A stretch of DNA of 60,000 nucleotides. It comes from Cristatella mucedo. Its lineage: Eukaryota > Bryozoa > Phylactolaemata > Cristatellidae. Position numbers and translations under genes: made by a program. The notes beneath the pieces were generated by a model. The model saw only the letters and a program-made list of their open reading frames with translations, made no database searches and was not told the origin of the DNA. The stretch is taken from contig WPIO01000047.1 of the NCBI GenBank assembly GCA_009760855.2, forward strand, positions 1,599,001-1,659,000. Direction: 5' to 3'. Shown here in pieces: positions 37,101-60,000 of this stretch (its first letter is position 1; every line of letters starts with the position of its first letter).

Positions 37101-40016
37101 TCGGTTACTTTTCCGGCTGCCCCAAGCACCTGCAGCTAAGCGACTGACTCTGGTCACTCTCTACCTCTTGCCTCTAACCGTCCTCAAATCTTCGGGAGTC
37201 GATACGATTAATTCCTAAGTAACAATGCCCAACGCTTCTGACTGTTGGTCCTGGAATTCGTTGACCTTGTCCACGAAGGACAGGATTCATGCACCATTTC
37301 ACTTGCTGAGAGGCCGCTCTGCTTCAGGCTTCAGGCTGCATGTCTGTGCTGGAAGCTGCAGAGGAGTTAAAACTCCGACATATCCCACTGCAAACTCCGA
37401 AACACTGCGCTCCTCACACCAACCGTAGTGCCGCCAGGTTGTTAAACGATGACGCAGGAAAAGACAGGGTCGTACCGAATGGCTGAAAAATACCGTGGGG
37501 ATCACCACAGAACGTCGTGTACACTAGAATTGTCCGATTGATCCTTGCAGCTCAGTCAAAGCCAGCAAATCAATGGCGAATCAGGACCCTCAACTGCTCT
37601 CCTGATTTGGCTATGCTTCCCACTTTCTCTTTGCTGCGTGAGATAAAGTCTGTTGGCTACCGAATGCATGCCGAAAGCCGCTTAGGCTGTGAGTGTGCTA
37701 TAAAAAACTCTCCTGTGTAACACCCACTAAGTCGTTATGGTTTTGTGGAGTCACAGACGAAGATACATTATATTACCTTCAGGTCGGCGAACCTATAGCT
37801 ATGTCGGTATATAATTCTTATATCCAATGAAAGGCTAATACCAACAAAAATACTTTATTATAATAACAATAATGATACGTTTGATATAGCGCCCTCAGAG
37901 AATTCAATCTCTTTCTGAGCACTTTACATTTGCTGCAAAGGAAGCATGATCGAATGGTTAGTGGTAGCATGCTCAATAAACAACAAGAATAACATGGTTA
38001 GAGGTGACATGTATCTCCGTCTGTAACTCCACAAAGTCATTAAGACCATGTGGTTGTTACGCAGGAGAGTTTTGCATAGCACACTCACAGCCTAAGCGGC
38101 TTTCGATACGCATTCGGTGGCCAGACATTCGTCTCACACAACAAAGACAAAGTGGGAAGCATAGCAGAGTCAGGAGAGCAGTTGAGGTAGTGAGTAGCAT
38201 GGAAGTAGCAGCTCAGGACCGCTGAAAAGGATGTGCCATAGTCGGCAGGAGAAGAGTAGTTGTCGTTTCGTAAGAATTGTGGAAGCAAGTTCACAGTCTA
38301 GGACCTGCAGAGCTAAAGCTTCTGTCGCCAACGGTCTTTAAGCGGAGGAATGGGACAGCTAATTTATTGTCCACAGAGGACCTGAGGGTGCGAACAGGCT
38401 GAAACTGATGCAGTAGTTCAGCTAGGTACAAAAGAGCCAAGCCGTGGCTGGCCTTGTGGGTCAGTGTAAAATGCCGAATCAGCAAGCAAGCGTGGTTAGT
38501 GGCAGCATGCACGGTGTAGGCAAGCATAAGCACATAAAAGATTAATCACCGGGACCTATAAATGCTGCGATAAATAGATGCATTTTTAGTCTCTTTGTAA
38601 ATGCTTCAGCAAAATGGTGGCCGACCCCGACTTCACAGCAATAGTTCTAAATGTCGAAACTACCACGTCATACTAATTCTCTCAGGTCTGCTCTGAATCA
38701 CCTTTAAGTAGGGCATCGACTTCAAGGTTGTTTCCCTCATGTTCAGGTCCAGCCATCCGCGTGCTCGGCTTAGCTATCCGAAATACTCCTAAAGTTTCTA
38801 TAGTACTACCTGCTCCCCCAACGAGGCATTTCCATTTCCTATAACCAACCCAACCCCTTTTCGAGATTGTTATTCACCAATTGATATCACGACATCCACC
38901 GACTTAGCGATATCTAAAACGAAGCTAAAAAACTACCTGCTCCCCCATTGCTTCGCAGCATTTGCTCAGTGAATGTGCATTGTCATTTATGCACTTTTTC
39001 TTCTTGCAATTTAAATTGCATTCAATTATTAATAATCGGTTAATATGCATCCTCGGCAGTCTATATGACGTGAGAAAAGGGGATTAAGTCATTAGAGCAC
39101 TATAAATATTTATTATTAATATGGTCGTCCACATTATACAAGACTACGGTTGGTCAGCTTGTCTCGCGGTCTTGGTCAGCATATAAAGGCCATCTCTCAA
39201 CGAAACAAAAACCTAGTCGAATTAGGCTGCATACATACCGGATTATTCACAGATCCAAGCAACAGCAAACAGAATGAACCGGGCTAAGGTCTTATTGTGA
39301 CTAGCAGTGTAACTACCACATGGCAGATTGGCTTTCAATTATTTCGGGGCGGTCAGTCAACTTGGCAGAATTTTCAGAGAATGCGGAGACCCAAAATGAT
39401 TATTTAACGATGAACTTTAAAACTACACGGTGGCAGCTTGTTTAAATACATCACCCGCATTGTACGAGTCCTTGAGTCCCACCAAGGCCACCGCGCACGG
39501 ATTCAATCTAGGCACATGGCATCGCACCAGCCGTTATTCTGACTCAAATCGTTTTTCGGACGAATCTCGAATATTTTGTGGACATGCCTACAGCTCGTAC
39601 GCTCCCAAAACCTGGAACTCAATCCCGACTGAAGTCGTGACACCTCTTGACTTAACGACGTTTAAAAAGAAGCTAAAAACGCACCGGTTTTTAACACAAA
39701 TTAGCGGCTATTGTGATTTTTATTTTTTGTGTGCTTAGGCGTACTGACACTATGCATGTTCCACTAACGATACGGCGCTATACAAATGTATTATTATGTT
39801 GCTTGACACCATGCGACAAACTCCACGCGTACGCGCTCACGCGCGCGCGCACACGCAGAAGCCATTTGTGATGTACCGTCTCTCTTTTACGTTGAGGTCA
39901 AATTTCCTGTTGTAGCAAGGCCATCTGTTATAACTGTGACCTTGCCCCGTCGACGCATTAGAAAGGCTTAATAGTAATAAGCAGCCGATCGCCAGGAACC
40001 CTATGCCGACGCCCAT
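25146..40016 (-). CDS. CTSZ: Cathepsin Z (cathepsin X), 7 coding exons
   Basis: Lysosomal papain-family cysteine carboxypeptidase (C1A). Exons in coding order: 40016-39877, 35725-35607, 32535-32311, 31543-31387, 28893-28818, 25471-25373, 25256-25146, giving 308 residues (human 303). The signal peptide is [20 protein letters not shown]. The very short propeptide carries C34 in PCYNRK, matching the pro-Cys that pairs with the active-site Cys in human procathepsin X. The mini-loop NQHIPQY just before the active site is diagnostic of this subfamily. Catalytic residues: C91 (CGSCWA), H242 (INHIV), N266 (RNSWG). The family block [11 protein letters not shown] and the ending ADPIL are present. An upstream in-frame ATG at 40070 would bury the signal peptide, so I chose 40016. 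The RGD of the human propeptide is absent. Residue 94 is Met where human has His. Introns are full of SINE-A and other repeats. Confidence 0.96.
25985..26590 (-). pseudogene. Tc1/mariner transposase remnant in CTSZ intron 5
   Basis: Minus-strand pieces in order: [17 protein letters not shown] (first catalytic Asp region), a frame at 26229-26450 corresponding to the Val-Met-Val-Trp-Gly block, then [20 protein letters not shown] with the terminal catalytic Glu but an in-frame stop, and a C-terminus [17 protein letters not shown] ending at 25985. Stops and frame changes show it is dead. I could not find terminal inverted repeats. Confidence 0.85.
26591..27302. other. GC-richer intron segment, no element recognised
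   Basis: A 74-codon minus-strand frame at 26955-27179 lies where an N-terminal transposase domain would be expected, but I cannot recognise it as such. Confidence 0.35.
27303..27450 (+). mobile_element. SINE-A copy 3, diverged
   Basis: The B-box region GGGTTTGAGCCC is followed by the usual GCAGGCAATCC, hairpin region and AGGCTGTTGAATCAGC end. The 5' part is altered. Confidence 0.7.
27451..28817. other. CTSZ intron 5, mostly unassigned
   Basis: Contains a short (GATAA)-type microsatellite at 27968-28015. Nothing else recognised. Confidence 0.5.
29300..29895. repeat. Inverted repeat (foldback), arms of about 260 bp
   Basis: The plus strand from about 29320 aligns with the minus strand read down from about 29875. 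Shared blocks are ATTAAGCAAAAAT, TTACAATGCA, TCATGCAAAT/TTATGCAAAT, GCAAAGAC and GGATTGCAT, in the same order in both arms. The arms are diverged and are separated by a spacer of roughly 100 bp. It lies in CTSZ intron 4. Confidence 0.75.
29920..30080 (-). mobile_element. LINE-A-like coding fragment
   Basis: Plus strand shows GGAAGCGAGTTCCAGACTTT and GCATACGAGCTGTAGG, diverged forms of the antisense of the LINE-A Trp-Asn-Ser-Leu-Pro block. Confidence 0.6.
30105..30245 (-). mobile_element. SINE-A copy 4
   Basis: Antisense B box GGATTCGAACCC at about 30191 and the reversed 3' end TTAGCTGATCCAACAGCCTC. Confidence 0.8.
30415..30590 (+). mobile_element. LINE-A 3' end with tail
   Basis: 3' UTR landmarks (GATGCTGACCCTGTGCGTGT), a degraded hairpin and an ATT tail. 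A smaller terminal remnant precedes it at 30300-30360. Confidence 0.8.
30636..30800 (-). mobile_element. SINE-A copy 5, degraded
   Basis: Reversed 3' end GATTTAACAGCC, an internal local duplication of AGCCTTAATCAGTAC, and a mutated B box. Confidence 0.7.
32536..32859. other. Start of CTSZ intron 2 (high-coordinate side of exon 3)
   Basis: No element recognised; the sequence is GC-rich near the exon. Confidence 0.4.
33056..33500 (-). mobile_element. LINE-A 3' part inside R1
   Basis: Reversed ATT tail at 33112-33142, terminal hairpin, 3' UTR and the C-terminal coding block up to the position of the Gly-Asp-Arg-Ala-Phe motif. The AT-rich first 50 bp may be a second tail. Confidence 0.85.
33505..33610 (-). 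mobile_element. SINE-B copy joined to LINE-A
   Basis: On the minus strand: CTCGCCTCGAACCGAGGTC, the B-box-like GGCTCGAGTCCC, GGCATGTGAAGTGCC, then directly the truncated LINE-A in the same direction. Confidence 0.7.
33841..33989 (-). mobile_element. SINE-A copy 6, left arm of palindrome
   Basis: Reversed 3' end (TAGCTGATTTAACAGCCTCA), antisense hairpin, and the 5' end at the junction CCATCACGG. Confidence 0.9.
33990..34168 (+). mobile_element. SINE-A copy 7, right arm of palindrome
   Basis: Starts GAGCCGTGATGGCACCAGTA, B box GGTTCGATTCC at about 34051, hairpin, CGCTATATAAAAAG, and CAGCTAGGATTTAT. Confidence 0.92.
34178..34290 (-). mobile_element. SINE-A copy 8, 3' truncated
   Basis: Antisense SINE-A from the hairpin (CACCACCCCTTTCAGCTGGC) through GATTCGAATGC (altered B box) to the A-box end near 34285. 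Confidence 0.75.
34368..34545 (+). mobile_element. SINE-A copy 9
   Basis: GAGCCGTGATGGCACATTAG, B box GGTTCGAATC, diverged hairpin, CGGTATAAAAAAGAGG and CAGCTAGTATTT. Confidence 0.9.
34546..35606. other. CTSZ intron 2, unassigned part
   Basis: Several plus-strand frames at 34859-35256 overlap one another; none matches a family I recognise. Confidence 0.4.
35726..37589. other. CTSZ intron 1, unassigned part
   Basis: Includes a C/T- and CAG-rich segment at 36380-37200 with a poly-C run near 36960. No family recognised in its frames. Confidence 0.45.
37590..37775 (+). mobile_element. LINE-C 3' end
   Basis: C-terminal coding and 3' UTR of LINE-C: GTTGGCTACCGAATGCATGC, CTGTGAGTGTGCTATAAAAA, then ACAGACGAAGATACATTATA. 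Confidence 0.85.
37855..38620 (-). mobile_element. LINE-A copy split by a LINE-C insertion
   Basis: LINE-A 3' UTR runs 37855-38010 (reversed tail, hairpin, up to GTGACATG) and resumes at about 38485 (TCAGCAAGCAAGCGTGGTTA) through to 38620 with the end of coding. The break falls inside the CAGGGTCAGCATGC landmark present in intact copies. Confidence 0.85.
38011..38480 (-). mobile_element. LINE-C copy nested in LINE-A
   Basis: Minus-strand frames read [36 protein letters not shown], then a TGA at the same place as in the 7040-8590 copy, then [20 protein letters not shown] and the 3' UTR. 5' truncated. Confidence 0.9.
38690..39115 (+). mobile_element. LINE-B-like fragment, degraded
   Basis: GGGCATCGACTTCAAGGTTG and the following sequence match the LINE RT C-terminal region, with a short ATTTATTATT tail. 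Frames are broken. Confidence 0.55.
39450..39798 (+). mobile_element. LINE-A C-terminal part
   Basis: A frame reads [20 protein letters not shown] and [12 protein letters not shown], then an abbreviated 3' UTR ending in CGGCGCTATACAAATGTATT. Confidence 0.85.
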
Positions 40017-40470
40017 TTTCGATGACAACAAGGGTAGGCGCCAGGAAGTAAGACACGGATGTGACGCCACCCTACTTTTGCACGTGATTACAACATGGTT
40101 TATTATTTGGGGATTTGTTTTTAGTCTCTTTTATGCTAAAAAAATATATAAACAATATTCCAATAGGGTTAAAATCATTCGACTTTGGTGAGGCTGTGAG
40201 TCAGGTGTTGCGACTTCACGGATTTTCCTGAGATATTAGCACAGCCGGGGCGTACTCGGAGCGGGCGCTTCGTCTTCTCGAACTGCTGTCGTATATATCG
40301 TCGCTGAGCTTTAATAGGTGGGTTATCGTGGGCTCAGCCTTTCAGAGGCTGCTTCCGCTCACTGCCGAGGTTCGTCCTTGTCCTATCAAACGGATCAAAT
40401 TGCAGATTGCCTATAACGGAAGCGCTCTGGCTGTCCTTCGCTCTACTTCGTTGCGATCGTATATCTACAG
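40017..40470. promoter_or_regulatory. Divergent CTSZ/VPS4 promoter region
   Basis: 454 bp separate the two start codons. Positions 40081-40086 are a CACGTG E-box, read TCACGTG on the CTSZ strand. An AT-rich TATA-like ATATATAAAC lies near 40144. No repeat copy is recognised here, unlike almost all other non-coding DNA in the window. Confidence 0.6.
40081..40086. promoter_or_regulatory. CACGTG E-box
   Basis: Palindromic E-box 65 bp upstream of the CTSZ ATG. TFEB/TFE3/MITF factors bind TCACGTG-type sites in lysosomal gene promoters; binding here is inferred only. Confidence 0.4.
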
Positions 40471-54871
<14,401 letters not shown>

Positions 54872-55479
54872 TGTCCTTGCACAGAGGGAGACACTATGAC
54901 ACCGAGCGCCTCCTAGATTACGTGGCAGCGTGGTTCAAGTGAGCGACACGGCCCCTCACGTGCTGATCTGTGGTTAGAACGACCAGAGCACATGTGCTCA
55001 CGAATCCGTTGCCTTTGGTGCACGATCAGCCTTTAACGGAGTACACGACAGCGGAGCTGAGTCGATTGCTACTTGGTATCCTCGGCGTTCTCGATTCCTC
55101 TTTCATTGTACTTCTATGCTGAGGAGACTGGCCCAGTAATTGTCTGGGTGTGTGCTGCGCATGTCACGGATCTGCTGAGCGATTTCGTCTACCTGCCACA
55201 TTAGAGGATAGCCATATAACATTGTATCTCTGTCGTATCCACCAATGAGCATATTTCAGTGCCTGGTACTCGTACACGTGCAAACTTCTTTGTTTTCGCT
55301 GGACTTGCTAAGGACCTTTTTACCATTAACAGGGAGGGGAAATGCCAGCGGTAGGAGATGCTACTCTCACCGTTTCTCTCGGCCAGGGCTCCTCATCGGT
55401 GAACCCGTGCTTGTGCAGGGTTGGTCGGCTTGGTTATTTCACTTCACGAGCCGTAATTGTATTGAAATGGCATAGCGGC
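54872..55479. other. Presumed VPS4 3' UTR and downstream
   Basis: No repeat recognised. An ATTAAA at about 55494 is the nearest poly(A)-signal-like motif I noticed, but its use is unproven. Confidence 0.35.
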
Positions 55480-55870
55480 TATCTGATGTCAATGATTAAA
55501 AGACCACTGAACCTAGCCACCTTCTCGCGAACTTCGGCTTTCTTATGATAGTGCTGAAGCTTCGACAGTAAGTCATTCGCCATCATGCCTTCAATAGCCC
55601 TGTACATCGTGACTGACGTTTGATCAGAGCACAGTTCGTCTGCATGAAAGTGAATGGTGGATTGTGCTTGGCTGTCAGGTCACCAAGAGGGAGAGTACAA
55701 AATGAAAAGAAGCAGACCGTGCCCAGAGCCCTGTGGTACACCGTCCTTCAGTTTTTCTACAGGTGACCTTTGTCCCTTTATATCAATATTCTTTAGTCTC
55801 CCACTGAGATAGTTTGCTAACTATTGCAGTACCAGTTGTGCCCAGACCAGGCTCCAGTGAGTCGCCTGGG
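55480..55870 (-). mobile_element. LINE-A RT fragment
   Basis: Minus strand: the GDVPQGSG-type region appears as KDGVPQGSGHG near 55730 (conserved RT motif), with flanking fingers sequence. Frames are broken. Confidence 0.7.
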
Positions 55871-55994
55871 CACTGCACAAGATGAAGAAACAAAGAACCA
55901 AACCAAATGGTTCAGCCAGCTTGCCAGGCACTTGCAAGTCCTTACGAACAACAGCGATTTCTACACATCAATAATTTCAAAATATGAAATAGTA

Positions 55995-58440
55995 ATAATA
56001 ATACATTTTTGTAACACCCTCGGGGAACTCGTGTCTTTCTAGGCACTTTACAGTTGCTATACAGGAAGCATGATCGAATGGTTAGTGGTAGCATGCTCAA
56101 TGAACAGCAAGCACAACGTGGTTAGAGGTGACATGCACAGTCAGCATGCAAATACGGTTAGTGGCAGCATGCACAGTCTCAGCATGCATAAGCACACAAA
56201 GGACCAACTACATTCACCCACTAAGTGGTGTGATATATATATATACGTTTTTAGTTTCTCTTTAAATGTGGTCAAGTCATGTGATGTGACACAAGTCGGA
56301 AGTGAGTTCCAGGCTTTGAGAGCATAGAATTAAAGGCACTGTCTCCAAATGATTTGAGGTTCGTACGAGGTATAGGTAAACGAATAGATTCCGAAAAGCG
56401 GGTGGTACGATGCTTAGCCTGGTGGGGCTGGAGCCAAAGAATGAAGGTACCTAAAAGCAAGTGACAAAACCTGTAGGTTGATGCATTGCTTGACTGGGAG
56501 CCAGTGCAAATCGGCGATAAGTGGTATGGTGTGGCAACTGCGACTCACATGACAGACAAGCCTAGCTGCAGAGTTTTGCACCAGCTGAAAGCTCATGATT
56601 GCACAGGTCAGTAGACTAGCAAGCAGTGAGTTACAGATGTGGAGCCGGATATCACAAATGCATGGACCAATCTAGATGTGGTATCCTTGTCTAAACAAGC
56701 CCGAATTTTAGCCATGTTATGTAGCTGAAAGTAGGCAGACGACTGTGGAGCTTATGTGGTCGTCTAATGAAAGGTCATCTTAGAACAGGACACCCCTAGA
56801 TATCATGCATATTCAACAGGAGATATGCTGGCAGAGCCAACTGTGAGCGTTAAACTTTCCAATTGCTGAATCATAATTGGTTTGCCCATGACTAGTAAGT
56901 TGGTTTTATCATCATTCAGTTTAAGAAACCTTGCTTCCATCTGCATGTACATGTCATCGACACTTGCAGCAATGGAGTTGAAATAATTTGACGTGCTGGA
57001 AGGCTGGGAGGGATCAAAGAAAAGGTACAACTGAATTGTCATCTGCATGGAAGTGAAAGCCTAGATTGTGCCTGGCAATCACATCGGCTAGAGAGAGTAT
57101 AAACCGTGAAAAGGACCGGACCAAGCACAGAGCCCTGAGTTACCCCATACTTCACAAGTTTCTCTGGTGATCTTGTCCATTCACATCAATATTCTGCAGT
57201 CTCCCACTGAGATTGGACCTAAACCATTGCAGAGCAGTGTCAGTGATGCCCAGGCGAGATGAGAGGCGCTCAAGAAGGACTTGGTAATCTATAGTATCAA
57301 AAGCTGCCGAAAGATCGAGCAAAACAATCAGAGATACATACTCTACTTAAGTCTACTTTCCTAAGAAGGTCGTTACACATCCGAAGCAGTGCCGACTCTG
57401 TCGAGTGATTAGCTTTAAAACCAGTCTAGAACTTACTAGCAAGGTTTGAAGTTTCACTCTGAGTTTAGTTGGTCTGCCACGACTCGTTCCAGTGTCTTTG
57501 ACAGGAACGGTAGATGGGAGACTGGGCAGAGGTTGCTCAAGTTCGCTTGGTCTAGTGCTGCTTTCTGGAGTAGTAGCCTTACTGCAACATTTTTGAAAGG
57601 TGCTGGGACATGACCTGAGGCTAATGACTTATTTGTGATGTTAGTTATGCATGACAGCAGCAGATCTATGCATCGTAGAAGCAGGACAGGTCTAGAGGAC
57701 TAGTTGTCTTTTTTGATTGGGATATGAACTTTATACGAGGTCACTTGTGGCCTCCTTGAATGTAGACATTGAGGTGCTGCAAGGAATTGAGGGACATGAA
57801 TCCAGAGGGTGCCTTGGGATGGACTCCCTGATCTTTATCAAAGAAGCTAGAGTAGCCATTAGCTACATCATCATGAGGATCACTGGATAAGGAGCTAACC
57901 TGGGAACGGTTAAGAAGATTATTAATTGTCGCCATCAGTATTTTTGGATTGTGCATCCATGATTCAACAATGTTTCTATAGTAGCTAGACTTCGCCTTCG
58001 TTAGAATCTATTGGTATGATCTTCAGTGGTCCTCGTATGCCTGTCGATGGACTGTGAGTCCTGATCTTCTGTAAGCCTTTTCAAGCTTGCTCTTAGTAGA
58101 CCTAGCTAGGTCAGTGGTAAACCATAGGCTGTCTAGGTGAGGGCGCACAGTGCGCTTAGTCAGAAGTGCAAACTCATCGAGCATGTCAGCTAGTGTTGTA
58201 TTGTAGCAATCTACCAATGATGACAGGTCGGAAGGAGGATTGAACAGCAGAGGCGAAGCAGATATTCTCCCAGAGACTGCATCGATGGCAATGGTGTTGA
58301 GGTTTTTCGATTTGCGTGTGATTTGAAATTACGAGGGCACACATTGTAGGCTGAATGAGATCTGCATGTGGTCAGATAAGCAGAATTTTGTAATAATCTG
58401 TAGTGATAGCTTCAGTTGTGGGAGGAAATTTTGTCTAGTG
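55995..58440 (-). mobile_element. Longest LINE-A copy, about 2.4 kb, inactivated
   Basis: From the reversed tail at 55995 through the 3' UTR, C-terminus (56270-56600) and post-catalytic block (56803-57048). The RT box reads as His-Ala-Asp-Asp with a one-base shift just after it (near 57040), followed by TQGSVLGP (near 57140). The RT fingers and linker come next ([20 protein letters not shown] at 58217). It ends in the last part of the endonuclease ([17 protein letters not shown], near 58380). The catalytic Tyr-to-His change, the frameshift and several stops make it dead. Confidence 0.92.
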
Positions 58441-58914
58441 TGTAACACCTTAATCCCATGGACCTGAGATGGTAAAAGAATGTTGCTGGGTGGTGGAGAA
58501 TAGCGATGAAGAAACCCCCTCCCCCACATACGGGTTGTGAATAGTGACGACGGCTTTATTGGACGAAGGCGTACATACAAGTTTTTGCTAGTTGTTGGCA
58601 TCGGGTATGATGCACCGGAGCACGAAGGAAGAGAGGAGAGGACAAAGTCAGTACAGGCTGGCGAACTGGCAGAAAGTGTGGATAGCTGGGACGATAGGGT
58701 CACATGACCAGTGTTCATGCATTGCGTTCTCGTTGGTCGGGGCACATGGAGTCCGTTTGTGGGTGGGACACCACGTCAGGCTCACAATAGAAACATGGCC
58801 AGTTGCAGCATGCATAAGTATGCTCAGAAGGAACAATACTAAAGTTCAAAGCAAGTGCTGTGAAGAACAGGATGGTATTGTTAAGTTATAATTAAACATT
58901 TGTTTATTGTGCTA
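58441..58914. other. Unclassified segment, possible LTR-like piece
   Basis: On the minus strand, CCAATAAAGCCGTCGTCACT at about 58550-58570 resembles the poly(A) signal end of an LTR. No matching second LTR, target duplication or coding region was found. Confidence 0.2.
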
Positions 58915-59400
58915 ACCGAACTAAATCTCTTTCTAGGCATATCACTTTTGCTAGAAACTATGCTTGTCAAGTGGTTAGCGATAATGCCTCGATTGTGCTT
59001 TCTTTACAGCATATGTAAAGGGCTTCGAAAGAGATAGTTCTCTGAGGACGCTAGCAAATGTATTATCATTTTATAACGGGAACACTTGGTTGTGAACATA
59101 GCAAATTCTGTCAGCAGCGTGTGAGTGAGCTTCGTTTTCAATGTTGGGTAGGGAATGTCGTTATATTGGGTTCCAGGCTTTGGGAGCATATCAACTGAAA
59201 CCATTGTCTTCAAAGGATCCGAGGTAATAGCAGGCATAGCTGAATGACTTGAGTCATAAGAGCGAATGGTTCGAGAGAAGCCTGCTTAAGAAATATTTGC
59301 TATATTCATCCGGAGAAAGAGAATGAAGGGACCTAAAATGAGAAAACCTTGTGTAGGGACTGCAGGTTGGTGAGACGTGGTTAACTTGGCAGTTGCAGCG
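58915..59400 (-). mobile_element. LINE-A copy with an opposite-strand LINE-A 3' end inside
   Basis: Minus-strand LINE-A landmarks at 58915-58985 and again at 59100-59400. Between them, 58986-59070 reads a plus-strand hairpin and tail (ATGTAAAGGGCTTCGAAAGA to AAATGTATTATC). Confidence 0.65.
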
Positions 59401-59493
59401 TTCACGGCATTATAGCTTAGCAGTTTGTCAGCAACTGTGAGCGTTCCATTGGAGTTGGCATTAAAACTCAAAGTAATGCGTTTGTGTGTATAT

Positions 59494-59715
59494 GAGCCGC
59501 GATGGCACACTAGGTAAAGCGGCTGCTTTTCACGACCTCGGGACTGAGGTCGTGGGTTCGATTCTTGTAGTGGGCGATCCTTTATCGCCACTGCAAGCAG
59601 TGGCGATAGGGGATCGCCACTGCAAGCAGTGGCGATAGCCGTAAAGTCTCTTCTGTTGCTATACAAAAAGAGGCTGTTAAATCAGCTAGGATTTATTTAT
59701 TATTTATTTATTTAG
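59494..59715 (+). mobile_element. SINE-A copy 13, most complete, hairpin duplicated
   Basis: GAGCCGCGATGGCACACTAG, B box GGTTCGATTC at about 59560, then two tandem copies of the hairpin ATCGCCACTGC-AA-GCAGTGGCGAT, then GCTATACAAAAAGAGGCTGT and an ATTT tail. Confidence 0.95.
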
Positions 59716-59944
59716 ACCAGCGTTGCTGCGGTATCCTGGCGTTAGTCCGTAGATTGTGCGATGATGTAGTTAAATAGGAACTTGAGACCCCGTTTCGGAA
59801 GGATTTCAGGTTAGCTATAAGCACAGCGAAGCGACCAGATTCAGAGACCAATAGGACGAGCTGAGACAATCCCTCCGGAATGCCCACCGGTGCTACGGTG
59901 AAGCCACTAGACTATGATGTGCGAACCAAAGCACACAGAATGCA

Positions 59945-60000
59945 GGTATCTCCGTCGGTAACGTCACGACGCCACACAGACTGTGTGTATGTTACGAAAG
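59945..60000 (-). mobile_element. LINE-C 3' end, cut by window edge
   Basis: GTATCTCCGTCGGTAACGTC followed by CACAGACTGTGTGTATGTTA, the LINE-C 3' UTR in reverse. Confidence 0.75.

Noticed and set aside
58441-58800. Solo LTR
   Set aside because: Only an AATAAA-type end is suggestive; no target-site duplication or second copy was found.
59494-59580. tRNA gene, from intact A and B boxes
   Set aside because: The same sequence recurs at least a dozen times with an identical non-tRNA body and tail, so it is a SINE. No cloverleaf with a valid anticodon arm was evident.

Overview
The window is nuclear DNA of an animal, most likely an invertebrate. It has spliceosomal introns throughout, three complete multi-exon genes for animal proteins, and a dense load of non-LTR retrotransposons (LINEs) and tRNA-derived SINEs. 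I could not settle the phylum from the sequence. All exon boundaries below were set by reading splice sites, reading-frame phase and family alignment; no search was run.

Layout. A likely first coding exon of a DDX27/Drs1-type helicase lies on the minus strand at 830-919, with the rest of that gene probably beyond the left edge. Positions 920-11618 are mostly repeats, including a LINE copy with a readable reverse transcriptase at 7040-8590. FEN1 (flap endonuclease 1) occupies 11619-21219 on the plus strand in 12 coding exons (374 residues). About 3.9 kb of intergenic DNA follows. CTSZ (cathepsin Z/X) runs on the minus strand from 40016 down to 25146 in 7 coding exons (308 residues). VPS4 (ESCRT AAA ATPase) runs on the plus strand from 40471 to 54871 in 10 coding exons (446 residues). 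From 54872 to the end I see repeats only.

How the genes relate. CTSZ and VPS4 are head to head, with 454 bp between start codons, so they probably share a promoter region. Both act in the endolysosomal system: VPS4 disassembles ESCRT-III on endosomes, and cathepsin Z is a lysosomal carboxypeptidase. A CACGTG E-box, the core of TFEB/MITF-type sites, lies 65 bp upstream of the CTSZ start. FEN1 and CTSZ converge. FEN1 and the helicase exon diverge across 10.7 kb of repeats.

Repeats. Names here are mine. LINE-A is a CR1/L2-like family ending in a hairpin and an (ATT)n tail. LINE-B is a related family. LINE-C is a third family with an (ACATT)n-like tail. SINE-A is tRNA-derived with intact A and B boxes and an internal hairpin. 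SINE-B is tRNA-derived and its 3' end matches that of LINE-A. R1 is an unclassified dispersed repeat of about 550 bp. There is also a decayed Tc1/mariner copy, a large foldback repeat and several microsatellites.

The observations I rate highest are the LINE-A/SINE-B shared 3' end, the alternating SINE-A cluster with a palindromic junction inside a CTSZ intron, the compact CTSZ/VPS4 divergent pair with its E-box, and a GC-AG intron in VPS4.
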